Positions 34,935 to 43,916 of a stretch of 63,475 nucleotides of DNA are shown piece by piece; the stretch's first letter is position 1; every line of letters begins with the position of its first letter. The stretch is from Saprospirales bacterium (GTDB lineage Bacteria > Bacteroidota > Bacteroidia > Chitinophagales > Saprospiraceae): the NCBI GenBank assembly GCA_016703765.1, contig JADJBL010000023.1:1-63475 (forward strand). Direction: 5' to 3'. A model generated the notes under the pieces. It was given only the letters and a program-made list of their open reading frames with translations. It did no database searches and had not been told where the DNA came from. A program made the translations under genes and the position numbers.

Positions 34935-35056
34935 AAAAGCGGCTTTTTGAACAGGCAAGTTCCGCATAATTTTGCCCTCTTGCGGATGGAGTTTAGCAAG
35001 GGTTGTGACAAAATCCGCGAAAACCGCTTTGCGCCGTCCCAGCGACGGAAAAGCTC

Positions 35057-37408
35057 TTACCGTCTTACCACCAGTCTTTCGGCCTTCAAGCCTTCGAGGA
35101 TCAGGAAATACATCCCCTCCGGCAGCTCGCGGACGGAAAGGACGCTGTGTTGGCTTAGGAGGGTCCCGGTTTTCAAAACCCGGCCCCAGAGGTCGCTGAT
35201 CCTGAGTTCCACCGGCCCTTCTACCGGAAGCTCGATGACGATCTCCTCGCGGGCGGGGTTGGGATAGACCCTGGCGGCTTTAAGCGCCTCCAGACCGGCT
35301 ACCCCGTTTGCCGTCTCGTTGTTGGCATTGAAAGTGGGCGCCTGGATGACGAAATCGCCCGTGCCGTTCGGCATCCGGGCATAGCCCTGGTCGGTCTCCT
35401 GGTTGCCGAAGGCGACTTCATCGGCGATGTTTCCGTCGGGATCGAGGAAAAACAGGTTTTCCCCCGAAGCGGAGAGCTTGAAATTGGCGTGCAGCCCGTC
35501 CTGGTCGCCGTCCTCGTCGGCCCAGACGATGAGGTAGTCGTTGGGCCCGATGCTCGTGCCTGCCGGGAAGCTCCATTTCAGCAGGTTGTTTGGGTCGTCA
35601 GAGAGGTAGTAGCCGCTCAGGTCGAGGGGAAAGTCGGAGGAGTTGTTGTACAGCTCGATCCAGTCTTCGTAGTCGCCATCGGGATCGGTCGCGGTCGCCT
35701 CGTTGGAGGCCATGAGCTCGTTGATGGCCACCTCGCTGTCGACGGCGGAGCCCAGGTTTACGCGGTAGATGAACACGTCGTGCTCGGCGCCCGCGGGCTC
35801 ATAGGTCGCGGTTTTGGGAGTGTTGGCCGCGATGGCTTCGACGTAGTAGCGCACATAGGTTCCGGCGACAAAGCCGGGGATATTGGCGCCGAAGAGCCCA
35901 TCGCCCGCCGCTCCGTCGCCGTGCAGGCCGTCGTCGTACATGGGGGTCTTTTCAAACACGCCCACAAAGCCGGGGCCGTAGTACAAATTTACTTTATCGA
36001 TGCCCACCGCGCCGCTCACATTGGCCGTGACGAGCACCTCCTCGCCCGGTTCCGGCGTCTGGCCGCTCACGCCCTGCGCAGCAAAATCCACCCCGGCGAT
36101 CGTCAACCCTGGCGAGTTGATCTCGGCATGGTTGAGCAGGTAGTTCCTGCGGTTGGTGATGAAGGTTTTCACTTCTTCCTTGGCGGTGAGGAACTGGTTG
36201 TAGGTATAGATCTTTTTCGGATCCCCCTGCACCAGCGAGCCGATCTGAGCGACATAGGCGTCGACGCGGGCATGCACTTCGGCCGGGACCATATACTGGC
36301 TGAGGATGGTGCGCACGTGGGCCAGGTAGCGCTGCCGCAGACCGGGCACGGCGAAGAGGCGGTTCATCAGCGGGAATTTGACGTCGTTCTGGTTGTAGAA
36401 GGGGCTCCAGTTGACGCCGTTGTTGCGCAGGCAGCTGTTGCCGTCGTATTCGAGGGGGATCATGCGCCCGGATTCGGGTTCCCAATAGAGGTAATAATCC
36501 ATGCCCCCTTTCCACACGTAGCTGTCTTCGTCGGTGAACACGATCTCGTGGGCCAGGAACCAAAGGGCCTTGTCCACGTCCATATAGTATTTTAGTGAAT
36601 CCTCCAATTGATTGAGGGGCAGGTTGTTGAGCTTGACGCAGGTGGTGACCAGGTCCTGCCAGGGATTTTCCTTATTAGCTTTTTTCAGGGTGTAGTAGGG
36701 CTTGTAGGCGGAGGTATCCGTTCCCAGGTAGTTGAGCGTGGAAAATCCGGTGCCGAAGCCCCCTCCCCCGCCGGGGCCGCCGCCGGGTTGTTTGAGGGCC
36801 CTCCAGCGGGTGCCCTCGTTGCTCAGGAACCACTCGTCGAGGTAATCTCCGTTGATCTGCTGCACGTTGGCGTATGGGCCCCAGTTTTCGCCGTTGAGGC
36901 TCAGGGTCACGAAATTGGATTTCAGGGAGGGGGAATAATACCGGCCCAGGTGATTGTAAAGCACCTCGCGGATGGAGGAGGGATCGTCGAAGCCGCAGTT
37001 GAGGTTGAGAGTTTGATACCCCATGGCCTCCTGGTCCGGTTTGACGAAGTCCAGTGTTACGTTGAAAGATTTTTTCTGCGAATTATTCGCAAAATACGAG
37101 GTGGCGCCCTTGAAGCGAACCCCGACGCTGTCGTAGGTCACGCCGTCGATGGTCATGGTGGCGAGGAGGTCCGAGCCGCTCTGGTAATTGTTTGACAGGA
37201 GGGTCCAGTAGTTGGCCTGTTCGAATTGCAGGTCGATGCTGCGGACGATCGACTCGTCGTAAAAACCTTCCGTCTCGTTGCCGCCGAGGATCAGCCTTTT
37301 GCCGTCGTCGGAAAACCTCATTTCCAGGGGAAGACTCTGAGCGCCCGAGGGGTCGAGGGCCCAGAAATATAGGATAATGATGGGAACAAGGGTGGAAAAA
37401 CGCTGCAT
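35057..37408 (-). CDS. CotH-kinase-family secreted protein with lamin-tail and T9SS domains
   Basis: 783 residues from ATG 37408 (MQRFSTLVPIIILYFWAL signal peptide). The CotH-like part covers about 60-430: VGVRFKGATSYF, KKSFNVTLDF, TLNLNCGFDDPSSIREVLYN and IPLEYDGNSCLRNNG. A lamin-tail (LTD) domain follows at about 580-690 (VAINELMASNEA ... DYEDWIELYNNS ... GYYLSDDPNNLLKW), then a T9SS type A sorting domain (VYPNPAREEIVIELP ... PEGMYFLILEG). CotH proteins are atypical kinases of secreted proteins in spore formers; the role of these large exported Bacteroidota members is not known. A Gly-rich loop (GGGPGGGGGFGTG) sits at about 235. Confidence 0.88.
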   Translation of the reverse strand: MQRFSTLVPIIILYFWALDPSGAQSLPLEMRFSDDGKRLILGGNETEGFYDESIVRSIDLQFEQANYWTLLSNNYQSGSDLLATMTIDGVTYDSVGVRFKGATSYFANNSQKKSFNVTLDFVKPDQEAMGYQTLNLNCGFDDPSSIREVLYNHLGRYYSPSLKSNFVTLSLNGENWGPYANVQQINGDYLDEWFLSNEGTRWRALKQPGGGPGGGGGFGTGFSTLNYLGTDTSAYKPYYTLKKANKENPWQDLVTTCVKLNNLPLNQLEDSLKYYMDVDKALWFLAHEIVFTDEDSYVWKGGMDYYLYWEPESGRMIPLEYDGNSCLRNNGVNWSPFYNQNDVKFPLMNRLFAVPGLRQRYLAHVRTILSQYMVPAEVHARVDAYVAQIGSLVQGDPKKIYTYNQFLTAKEEVKTFITNRRNYLLNHAEINSPGLTIAGVDFAAQGVSGQTPEPGEEVLVTANVSGAVGIDKVNLYYGPGFVGVFEKTPMYDDGLHGDGAAGDGLFGANIPGFVAGTYVRYYVEAIAANTPKTATYEPAGAEHDVFIYRVNLGSAVDSEVAINELMASNEATATDPDGDYEDWIELYNNSSDFPLDLSGYYLSDDPNNLLKWSFPAGTSIGPNDYLIVWADEDGDQDGLHANFKLSASGENLFFLDPDGNIADEVAFGNQETDQGYARMPNGTGDFVIQAPTFNANNETANGVAGLEALKAARVYPNPAREEIVIELPVEGPVELRISDLWGRVLKTGTLLSQHSVLSVRELPEGMYFLILEGLKAERLVVRR

Positions 37409-37542
37409 GTCGAACAGGTTTTGTGGTGGAAAAATGTTGGCTGTAAAGATATCAGGTGCAGGGGAGACTTTAAAGGTTGCATGGCCTTCTACCCAAATCC
37501 GGTGATTTTGATCCGGTAGAAGTGATTTCACCAGAAATGGTG

Positions 37543-37574
37543 TTTTCCGAGGGCCTGGGGTGGGCTTAGCTTTG
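37543..37574 (+). promoter_or_regulatory. Bacteroidota-type promoter for the envelope protein at 37625
   Basis: TAGCTTTG at 37567-37574 is an exact match to the -7 consensus TAnnTTTG, with a T-rich GTGTTTTCC about 20 bases upstream in the -33 position. Transcription would begin about 45 bases before the ATG at 37625. The -33 element is weak. Confidence 0.45.
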
Positions 37575-37624
37575 TCGGGTTCAATTTTGAGAACGAATTT
37601 TCATCATCTGAAAATCTACCCATC

Positions 37625-38497
37625 ATGAAAAAGCAAATGTTCGCCACCTGTTTAGTTCTTTGTTGCTTCTGTCTTTCCACCCTGCATGCACAGTCATTGG
37701 ATACCTTTCAAAAAATGAAAAAGAATGGAGTTTATGTGGAACCCATCACCCCATTCCTCGAAAAGAAAGAACTGCGCTTCGGATATGAAAGGATGCTAAA
37801 GAAAAATCTTTCCCTGAATATAGGACTCGGCGTCGTTTTGAAAAATGAAGATCCCGGCTATCCCGAGGTAGCCAGAGAAGAGGTGTCTTCCGTCTTCACC
37901 CGGGAGGGTCACTCCGAACTCATCTGGATCTTATTTATTCCGACCTGGGAAACCTCTTACTCCGCTTCCCTTCCTGCCGAAGAGTCATTCGAAGAAGAAT
38001 CTCATTACCTCAAGGCCCAACAATTTGCTTCCGCCGAGCTGAAGTATTTCCTCTTTACCAACCAAAAGAATAAATTGCCCAACGGCCTGTATGCGGCGCC
38101 GGGCCTTACCGTAGGCAGAGAGGTTTATTCATCCTATCATTATTCTGCCGGTACCCGCAACCAGATCGAAGTCTTTGATGCGGAGTCGAACACTTGGGGA
38201 GTACCGGTCCTTGTCGGTGGGACATCGGAGGATTGGACCGAAAGGGTGACCGTATTCGATTACGAACACCGGACCCTGGATACCAAAAACCACTACTATC
38301 TGCACCCCTACCTTCGGGCGGGCTACCAACTTCCCATCGGCAGTTCCTTTACGGTGGATTTGAGCGGGCAATTGCTTTTCAAAATGGGTAAAGAGGCCTT
38401 CCCCGAAAACCCCGAATTTCCGTTCCTCGAGGAGTTTGGTCTGGCAAAGAAAAAGGAGGTAAAAATCGCTGACCTTGAGAATAGGTTATCTTTTTAG
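37625..38497 (+). CDS. exported protein, probable outer-membrane beta-barrel
   Basis: 290 residues with a clean signal peptide (MKKQMFATCLVLCCFCLSTLHAQ). The body alternates hydrophobic and polar residues as in an outer-membrane barrel (LRFGYERMLKKNLSLNIGLG; LKYFLFTNQKNKLPNGLYAAPGL; HPYLRAGYQLPIGSSFTVDL). The protein lacks the usual C-terminal aromatic but ends IADLENRLSF, whose final Phe fits a barrel signal. Family not recognised. It has its own promoter and a stem-loop after the stop. Confidence 0.7.
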   Translation: MKKQMFATCLVLCCFCLSTLHAQSLDTFQKMKKNGVYVEPITPFLEKKELRFGYERMLKKNLSLNIGLGVVLKNEDPGYPEVAREEVSSVFTREGHSELIWILFIPTWETSYSASLPAEESFEEESHYLKAQQFASAELKYFLFTNQKNKLPNGLYAAPGLTVGREVYSSYHYSAGTRNQIEVFDAESNTWGVPVLVGGTSEDWTERVTVFDYEHRTLDTKNHYYLHPYLRAGYQLPIGSSFTVDLSGQLLFKMGKEAFPENPEFPFLEEFGLAKKKEVKIADLENRLSF

Positions 38498-38498
38498 A

Positions 38499-38523
38499 AG
38501 AAAGGGGCTGTGGTGCCCTTTCT
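38499..38523 (+). terminator. stem-loop after the envelope protein gene
   Basis: AGAAAGGGGC pairs with GTGCCCTTTCT across TGTG, with one bulge, right after the stop at 38497 and before the convergent glutamine synthetase gene. The T-tract after it is short. Confidence 0.4.
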
Positions 38524-38537
38524 AATTTTGAAATGTT

Positions 38538-40043
38538 TTAAGCGCAATGAATATACTTCTCCACCAGCCTTTCAATTTCCTCGTGCTTCCCGTAGAGTCG
38601 TTCGCTGAGGCCTTTGTCGCCAAAATCCTTTAGGTAGCCGATGAACCGATCGATGGTCCCCGCAGGAAATACGCCGTCGGCCTCGAAGATTTTGCGGTGC
38701 TTTTCCAAGGATTCGGCCGACTCCCAGCAGGACTGGGGCAAATGGTCGAGGCCGGCCAGGAAATCCTTCCTGGCCACATCAAAAATATTCACATTGGAGT
38801 AGAGCCGCTCGGTCTTTTCCAGCGCCTGTTCGTCCCGAAAGCCGTTCTTGATGGCGATCAGCAGGCCGGCGAGCAGGTGGTACAGATCCGCCGAGCCGTC
38901 CGGTGAGCGGAATTCGATGGTCTGCTTGCCGGAAATGGCCGCAAGCTCACCAGTTTGCTGGGGGTTGGCATCCCTGATCATGCTGTTCTGAGACACCCAG
39001 CCCAGGGGGGCCCGCACCAGCACGGAGCGGGTATTGTCGCCCCAGCAGATCATCGTGGGGGCCTCCTGGTGGGGCACCAGGCGCAGGTAGGACACCGGCA
39101 CCGAATTGCCGAAGGCAGTCAAAGGGGCGGCGAATTCCAGTAAGCCCGCGATCATTTTGCGGGCGGCGACGCTCAGGGCGCCGTTTTCGATCATTTTGTT
39201 CTCCCCGTCCTTTTCCAGCAGCATGTGGATGTGCAGTCCGCTGCCCGCGTGGCCCACCGCGATCTTGGGTGCAAAACTGATCTGCACGCCGTATTTTTGG
39301 CCCAGCATGCGAAGGATCCATTTACCGATGATCAGGTGGTCGGCGGCGTCCTCCACCCCCACGGGGGCAAATTCGATCTCGTCCTGTTCGTAGGCCCGGT
39401 TTCCGGTTTTAAAAAAGCCCACTTCCGAATGGCCGTACTTGATCTTTCCGCCCGACTGGGCGATCAGCTGCATGGCTTCGATGCGGAGGCGCTCCCAATT
39501 GGAGAATGGCCGCGAGTTGTGGTAGCCCTCCTGGTTTTGGGTGGGGTACAGGTCGGAGCCCTCACCGGAGACGTAGTACTCCAGTTCCCCCATGGCCTTG
39601 AGCCGGTAGCCGGTCTGTTTTTCAAAATCCGAATGGGCTTTCCTCAGGATATACTCGGGGGCGCTTTCCAGTGGGAGGCCCTCCGACGTGTAGAAGGAGC
39701 AGAGGATATTGAGTGCCGGAATTTCGGAAAAGGGGTCCACAAAGGCCGTTTTGTAGCGGGGGATGACGTACAGATCGGTTCTTTGGGCATGGATGTAGGA
39801 AAACAGCCCCCAACCGTCGACCCGTTCGCCGGTGGAAAGGATCGCGTCGACCTGCTCCTTGCTCGTGATGACGAAGTTGAGGGTTCTGAACTTTCCATCC
39901 TCTCCGATGTACATAAAGTTGAGCAGTTCGATCCCGTAGTCGTCGATAAATTGAAGGATGTCCTCCCTGGTAAACCTGGAGGCCGGTTTTTTGAGGTGTC
40001 GCACCAGTTTATTGGGGTTCAACAGGATTTCCCGGTCGGTCAT
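38538..40043 (-). CDS. glnA: glutamine synthetase family protein
   Basis: 501 residues, longer than the usual 440-470 of type I enzymes because of an N-terminal extension of about 30. Family landmarks: MGELEYYVSG (metal-binding Glu), GHSEVGFFKTG, GHAGSGLHIHMLL (substrate and metal loop), VPVSYLRLVPHQEAP and IEFRSPDGSADLYHLLAGLL. The usual NGSGMH motif is GSGLHIH here. It should ligate ammonia to glutamate or act on a related amine such as a polyamine; the subfamily is uncertain. No GlnB or transporter operon partners are adjacent. Confidence 0.82.
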   Translation of the reverse strand: MTDREILLNPNKLVRHLKKPASRFTREDILQFIDDYGIELLNFMYIGEDGKFRTLNFVITSKEQVDAILSTGERVDGWGLFSYIHAQRTDLYVIPRYKTAFVDPFSEIPALNILCSFYTSEGLPLESAPEYILRKAHSDFEKQTGYRLKAMGELEYYVSGEGSDLYPTQNQEGYHNSRPFSNWERLRIEAMQLIAQSGGKIKYGHSEVGFFKTGNRAYEQDEIEFAPVGVEDAADHLIIGKWILRMLGQKYGVQISFAPKIAVGHAGSGLHIHMLLEKDGENKMIENGALSVAARKMIAGLLEFAAPLTAFGNSVPVSYLRLVPHQEAPTMICWGDNTRSVLVRAPLGWVSQNSMIRDANPQQTGELAAISGKQTIEFRSPDGSADLYHLLAGLLIAIKNGFRDEQALEKTERLYSNVNIFDVARKDFLAGLDHLPQSCWESAESLEKHRKIFEADGVFPAGTIDRFIGYLKDFGDKGLSERLYGKHEEIERLVEKYIHCA

Positions 40044-40174
40044 AGAGGGCGTTTTTACAAACTTATTTAGCTTCCAATGTAAGAAGTTGCGAGATATGCA
40101 ACTTGAGTTAAGTTAGGTTATTGGCAGAAAAGAAATAAATTTGCCGGGTCCCCATTACACGGAAAAACGCCAGC

Positions 40175-41593
40175 ATGGATACAACGACTCCAAAAGCGCC
40201 TGTTCGTGCCCTTTCCGGGACTTTCTACCTCAGCCTGTTAGCGGTCATAACCCTTGCCGTTGCCATCACCCTCGTGGAGGTGATGGAGTGGGCGACGCTT
40301 CCCGTAGCTGTTCCGGCTTTTTTCCGCTGGGCCGCCATCGCGATGCTCAGCTACGTGTGCTGGCGGCGCAAGAGCCTGACTACCTGGATCCTGTTCAGCA
40401 TGGTGATCGGGGCGGAATTCGGCCACGATTTTCCGGCTATTGCGCAGGAACTCAAGGTAGTGAGCAAAATCTTTCTCAAGCTCATCAAAACCATCATCGC
40501 CCCGCTGATTTTCGGTACTCTGGTGGTCGGCATCGCAGGGCACGCCGACCTGAAACAGGTGGGCCGGATGGGCTGGAAATCCCTGCTTTATTTCGAAGTG
40601 GTGACCACCATCGCCCTTTTCATCGGCCTGTTTGCCATCAATCTGAGCAAGGCCGGCGTGGGGATCAAGCTCCCGCCCACGGCCGAAAAAGAAACCCTCG
40701 AGGTGCCGCCGCCCAGCGGTTGGGAGGAGATCATTTTGCATATTTTTCCTGAAAATATCGCCAAGTCCATCGCCGAGGGGCAGGTGTTGCAGATCGTCGT
40801 GTTCAGTATTTTATTTGCCATCGGCCTGGCCCTGGTAAAGGAGCCCCACAAGCGGCACATGCTCGATTTTGCGGAAAGCCTGACGGAAGTGATGTTCAAG
40901 TTTACGGGTATCGTCATGTATTTTGCGCCGCTGGCCGTGGGTGCGGCGATCGCCTACACCGTGGGGCACATGGGTTTCGGCATCCTGAGCAATCTGTTGG
41001 CGCTGCTGGCCACCCTGTACGGCGCCCTCATCGCCTTCATGCTGCTGGTGCTGCTGCCGATTGCCTTGGTGGCCAAGGTGCCGGTCAAAAAATTCCTTCG
41101 AGCCATTGCCGAGCCGGCGACCATCGCATTTTCCACCACCAGTTCGGAGGCGGCGCTACCCAAGGCCCTGCAGGCCATGGAGAAATTCGGGGTGCCCCGG
41201 AAAATCGCCGCATTCGTGCTCCCCACCGGATACAGCTTTAACCTGGACGGTTCGACCTTATACCTGTCCCTGGCCACCATTTTCGTGGCCCAGGCCGCCG
41301 GGATCCATTTATCGATCGGGCAACAGATCCTGATCCTTTTGACCCTGATGCTCACCACCAAGGGCATTGCCGGCGTGCCCCGGGCTTCGCTGGTGATCCT
41401 CATGGGCACCGCTACTTCCTTCGGCCTGCCGGTAGAGCCTATTTTCATCATCCTCGGCATCGACGAGCTGATGGATATGGCGCGCACGACCGTCAACCTG
41501 GTGGGCAATTGCCTGGCATCCTGCGTCATAGCGAGGTGGGAAGGGGAAGCGGATTTTGACGGAAAGGAGCAGGGAGAACTGGCTACGGAGTAA
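40175..41593 (+). CDS. dicarboxylate/amino acid:cation symporter (DAACS family)
   Basis: 472 residues. An N-terminal pair of helices is followed by the family core: LIKTIIAPLIFGTLVVGIAG, FSTTSSEAALPKALQAM (the SSSS-like substrate loop), FVLPTGYSFNLDGSTLYL (NMDGT-like motif) and TTKGIAGVPRASLVIL. Such carriers take up glutamate, aspartate or C4-dicarboxylates with H+ or Na+. Its neighbour is a convergent-upstream, divergently read glutamine synthetase, a reasonable metabolic pairing. TAAATTTG at 40136-40143 is a possible -7 promoter element. Confidence 0.92.
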   Translation: MDTTTPKAPVRALSGTFYLSLLAVITLAVAITLVEVMEWATLPVAVPAFFRWAAIAMLSYVCWRRKSLTTWILFSMVIGAEFGHDFPAIAQELKVVSKIFLKLIKTIIAPLIFGTLVVGIAGHADLKQVGRMGWKSLLYFEVVTTIALFIGLFAINLSKAGVGIKLPPTAEKETLEVPPPSGWEEIILHIFPENIAKSIAEGQVLQIVVFSILFAIGLALVKEPHKRHMLDFAESLTEVMFKFTGIVMYFAPLAVGAAIAYTVGHMGFGILSNLLALLATLYGALIAFMLLVLLPIALVAKVPVKKFLRAIAEPATIAFSTTSSEAALPKALQAMEKFGVPRKIAAFVLPTGYSFNLDGSTLYLSLATIFVAQAAGIHLSIGQQILILLTLMLTTKGIAGVPRASLVILMGTATSFGLPVEPIFIILGIDELMDMARTTVNLVGNCLASCVIARWEGEADFDGKEQGELATE

Positions 41594-41595
41594 AG

Positions 41596-41668
41596 TTTAG
41601 GAGGTTTAGGAGGTTTAGAAAGTTTAGTTACCTCCCTAAACATTCTAAACATTCTAAACATTCTAAAC
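41596..41668. repeat. short tandem repeats forming a hairpin between symporter and uppP
   Basis: Two or three copies of a TTTAGGAGG-like unit are followed by GAAAGTTTAG and then by three CATTCTAAA units; the two groups are complementary and can pair into one long stem. Small repeats of this GTTTAG/CTAAAC type are common in Bacteroidota spacers. It may end transcription of the symporter gene. Confidence 0.6.
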
Positions 41669-41675
41669 TATTCTT

Positions 41676-42449
41676 GTGAGCCTAATAGACGTCATCCTCA
41701 CCGCCATAGTAGAAGGGATTACCGAGTTCCTTCCGATCTCCTCCACCGGACACATGATCCTGCTCAATCATTTACTCGGCGACGGGGATGATTATTTTTC
41801 CAGGACCTTTATCGTGTTCATTCAATTGGGCGCCATTCTGGCTATCGTCCTATTGTACGCAAGGCGCTTTTTATTCAACATCGGGGTCTATTTCCGGCTA
41901 TTCGTGGCCTTTATTCCTTCCGCCGTAGTGGGGGCCTTATTATACGATTTCATCAAGACCCACCTGTTCAATCCCATGGTAGTGGCCTGGGCCCTGATCA
42001 TCGGCGGGGTTATTTTGATTATTCTGGACAAGCGGCTTCCCCAGCGGGACCCGGAGGCGGATGAGCTATCCGATATGACTTACAGAAGGGCGTTTTTCAT
42101 CGGCTTGTTTCAATGCCTTTCGGTGATACCCGGGGTATCGAGGGCCGCAGCCACGATGATCGGCGGCATGACCAACGGCTTGTCGAAAAAGGGCGCCGCA
42201 GAGTTTTCCTTCCTGCTTGCGATCCCCACCATGGCGGCGGCGACGGGCTACGACCTGCTGAAATTCGAGGGGCACCTGACCTTTCTGCAGTGGGAGTATT
42301 TGGGCATCGGCTTTGTGGTGGCCTTCCTAACGGCCCTATTAGTGGTAAAATGGTTTGTACACCTGCTGGATAAACACGGGTTCTCTATATTCGGGTATTA
42401 CCGGATTGTGGTGGGGGTCATCTTTATCTTGTTCGCCAAAAACTGGTAG
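41676..42449 (+). CDS. uppP: undecaprenyl-diphosphate phosphatase
   Basis: 257 residues starting at GTG 41676. Both active motifs are present: EGITEFLPISSTGHM near the N-terminus and PGVSRAAATMIGG (PGxSR), with eight membrane helices. The enzyme hydrolyses undecaprenyl pyrophosphate to the monophosphate at the inner membrane, recycling the carrier for peptidoglycan and surface glycan synthesis; it also gives bacitracin resistance in other bacteria. Length is normal for the family. Confidence 0.95.
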   Translation: MSLIDVILTAIVEGITEFLPISSTGHMILLNHLLGDGDDYFSRTFIVFIQLGAILAIVLLYARRFLFNIGVYFRLFVAFIPSAVVGALLYDFIKTHLFNPMVVAWALIIGGVILIILDKRLPQRDPEADELSDMTYRRAFFIGLFQCLSVIPGVSRAAATMIGGMTNGLSKKGAAEFSFLLAIPTMAAATGYDLLKFEGHLTFLQWEYLGIGFVVAFLTALLVVKWFVHLLDKHGFSIFGYYRIVVGVIFILFAKNW

Positions 42450-42507
42450 GCCAATACAGGCAGCGTTTTCCGTTTCGCAAAGCATCCATTAAAGCAAACC
42501 TCTTTTC

Positions 42508-43101
42508 ATGCATAAAATAATTTTCACCCTCGCAACCCTTGTTACGGCGTTCAGCGCCTCCGCTCAATATTCCGGTCCCCGCCTGTTTTGGGATATTCCG
42601 AGCATCTACCTCACCACGCCGGACGCGTCTTCTATCGGGACCCGCGCCGGGGCCGGCGCCGAAACCGTTTTCAACGTAGCCACCTTTTGGGGTACTTCCC
42701 GGATCGGCGGCGGCGCCACGGTGACCATCGACCCGAGTTCGGACGACATTCCAAATACCTTTATTACCACGCCCTATTTGCTGTTGGAAGCCGGCGCCGG
42801 CATATATCGCTCCAACGGGAACCAGTGCAACCAGACCAATCAGAACGCCTTTACGGCAATGGCGGTGCTGGGTTTGCGCTACGATATCAGCACCCGGGCC
42901 CTGATCCTTGCTCCAGAGGCTGAACGCTATGGCCTTCACTACGTGGTCGGCGCCGAACTGGGCTACTTTTTCATCCGCAACATGTTTCGGAATACGGAAG
43001 TGGTGGTGAGGGGCAATTATTTTCCGCAATTAAAAATCCTTTCCGCTAACCTCGGGTTTAAGGTGTTTTTGAATATGCGAGAGGCGGGGAGGGGGAGGTA
43101 A
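42508..43101 (+). CDS. small outer-membrane beta-barrel protein
   Basis: 197 residues with signal peptide (IIFTLATLVTAFSASAQ). Alternating strands such as GVDIGNS-like patterns are seen as TVFNVATFWG, YLLLEAGAGIYRS, GLHYVVGAELGYFFI and EVVVRGNYFPQLKILSANLGF. The unusual CNQTNQN in the middle is probably a surface loop. Family unknown. It follows uppP by 58 bases and ends at a strong hairpin. Confidence 0.7.
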   Translation: MHKIIFTLATLVTAFSASAQYSGPRLFWDIPSIYLTTPDASSIGTRAGAGAETVFNVATFWGTSRIGGGATVTIDPSSDDIPNTFITTPYLLLEAGAGIYRSNGNQCNQTNQNAFTAMAVLGLRYDISTRALILAPEAERYGLHYVVGAELGYFFIRNMFRNTEVVVRGNYFPQLKILSANLGFKVFLNMREAGRGR

Positions 43102-43117
43102 AATTCCCGGATACTGA

Positions 43118-43144
43118 AATTATTGCGACCCTGTCGCAATAATT
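43118..43144 (+). terminator. hairpin after the small outer-membrane protein gene
   Basis: AATTATTGCGA at 43118-43128 pairs perfectly with TCGCAATAATT at 43134-43144 across a five-base loop, 17 bases after the stop codon. Confidence 0.6.
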
Positions 43145-43228
43145 GAGGGGGGGCGCAGAAATCCATTCATCCGTGTAATCGGTGATTCAGACATTTTTTC
43201 GCAAGATCAACAGGAGTGATAGCAAAAA

Positions 43229-43266
43229 ACACATATTATGTGTATATTTGCACACATAATATGTGT
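43229..43266 (+). promoter_or_regulatory. twin-palindrome operator flanking the toxin-antitoxin promoter
   Basis: ACACATATTATGTGT (43229-43243) and ACACATAATATGTGT (43252-43266) are each near-perfect 15-base palindromes, with TATATTTG (43243-43250, the TAnnTTTG -7 element) between them and the antitoxin ATG at 43271. A ribbon-helix-helix antitoxin dimer on each palindrome would block the promoter, a textbook autoregulation layout. The -33 element is not clear. Confidence 0.7.
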
Positions 43267-43270
43267 TCAA

Positions 43271-43507
43271 ATGAAAAACGTGACCTTATCTATCCCCGAC
43301 GACCTGCTTAAAAAAAGCCGGGAATATGCCGAAAAGCACGGCGCCAGCCTCAATGAATTCATTCGGATCTTGTTGAAACAGGCTGTCAGTCCCGTCGGGG
43401 ATGATCCCGTGCAAAAGTTGATCGACAACAGCCAGCGTTTCGCGGTAAATACGAAAGATTGGAAATGGAACAGAGAAGACCTCTATGACAGGAAAGTATT
43501 TTCTTGA
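43271..43507 (+). CDS. ribbon-helix-helix antitoxin (DUF6364-like)
   Basis: 78 residues. The N-terminus (MKNVTLSIPDDLLKKSREY) is a ribbon strand and helix, followed by AEKHGASLNEFIRILLKQA, the second helix; the C-terminal tail (SQRFAVNTKDWKWNREDLYD) would bind the toxin. It overlaps the PIN-domain gene by 23 bases. The palindromic operator just upstream supports autorepression. Start chosen at 43271 because a possible earlier ATG at 43238 lies inside the operator. Confidence 0.85.
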   Translation: MKNVTLSIPDDLLKKSREYAEKHGASLNEFIRILLKQAVSPVGDDPVQKLIDNSQRFAVNTKDWKWNREDLYDRKVFS

Positions 43508-43912
43508 TACCAACTTTCTCGTTTATTGCTTTAGCAAGGACGAGCAGGAGAAGCGGCAAAAATGCCACGATCTTCTCACACAAGGAAAGGCAGGGTCGCT
43601 TTTGTCCTCAGCACACAGGTTTTAAATGAATTTGCGGCAGTGATGATCGGAAAATTCAAACAAGATCCTATTGGGGTTAAGGAAATCCTCAACAACCTGG
43701 CCCTTTTTGAAGTGGTCACCATCGAGATCAATCTGATTAAAGACGCGATCGATATCCATTTGCTAAATAAAATCTCCTTTTGGGATAGCCTGATCATCAG
43801 CGGGGCCAGGAGCGCCCGTTGTCAGGTCATACTTACCGAAGACCTTGGTCATGGAATGGAGATCGCTGGGGTAAAGGTTCAAAATCCTTTTCTGATCCAG
43901 ATTTTGGAATAA
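43485..43912 (+). pseudogene. VapC-like PIN-domain ribonuclease toxin, frameshifted
   Basis: The start at 43485 gives the PIN-domain opening GKYFLDTNFLVYCFSKDE with the first catalytic Asp, but the frame ends after about 47 codons; the next frame, from about 43595, continues with FVLSTQVLNEFAAVMIGKFK (acidic Glu), ISFWDSLIISGARSARC (Asp) and VILTEDLGHGMEI (Asp). One base added or lost near 43590-43605 explains the split. Repaired, all four acidic residues of the PIN site are present, so the toxin would be intact; as written it is dead and the antitoxin is orphaned. Confidence 0.75.
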
Positions 43913-43916
43913 ACAA

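Noticed and set aside
35489..36595. 368-codon plus-strand frame opposite the CotH gene
   Set aside because: Shadow frame; repetitive Val/Gly/Asp composition typical of antisense of a GC-rich gene.
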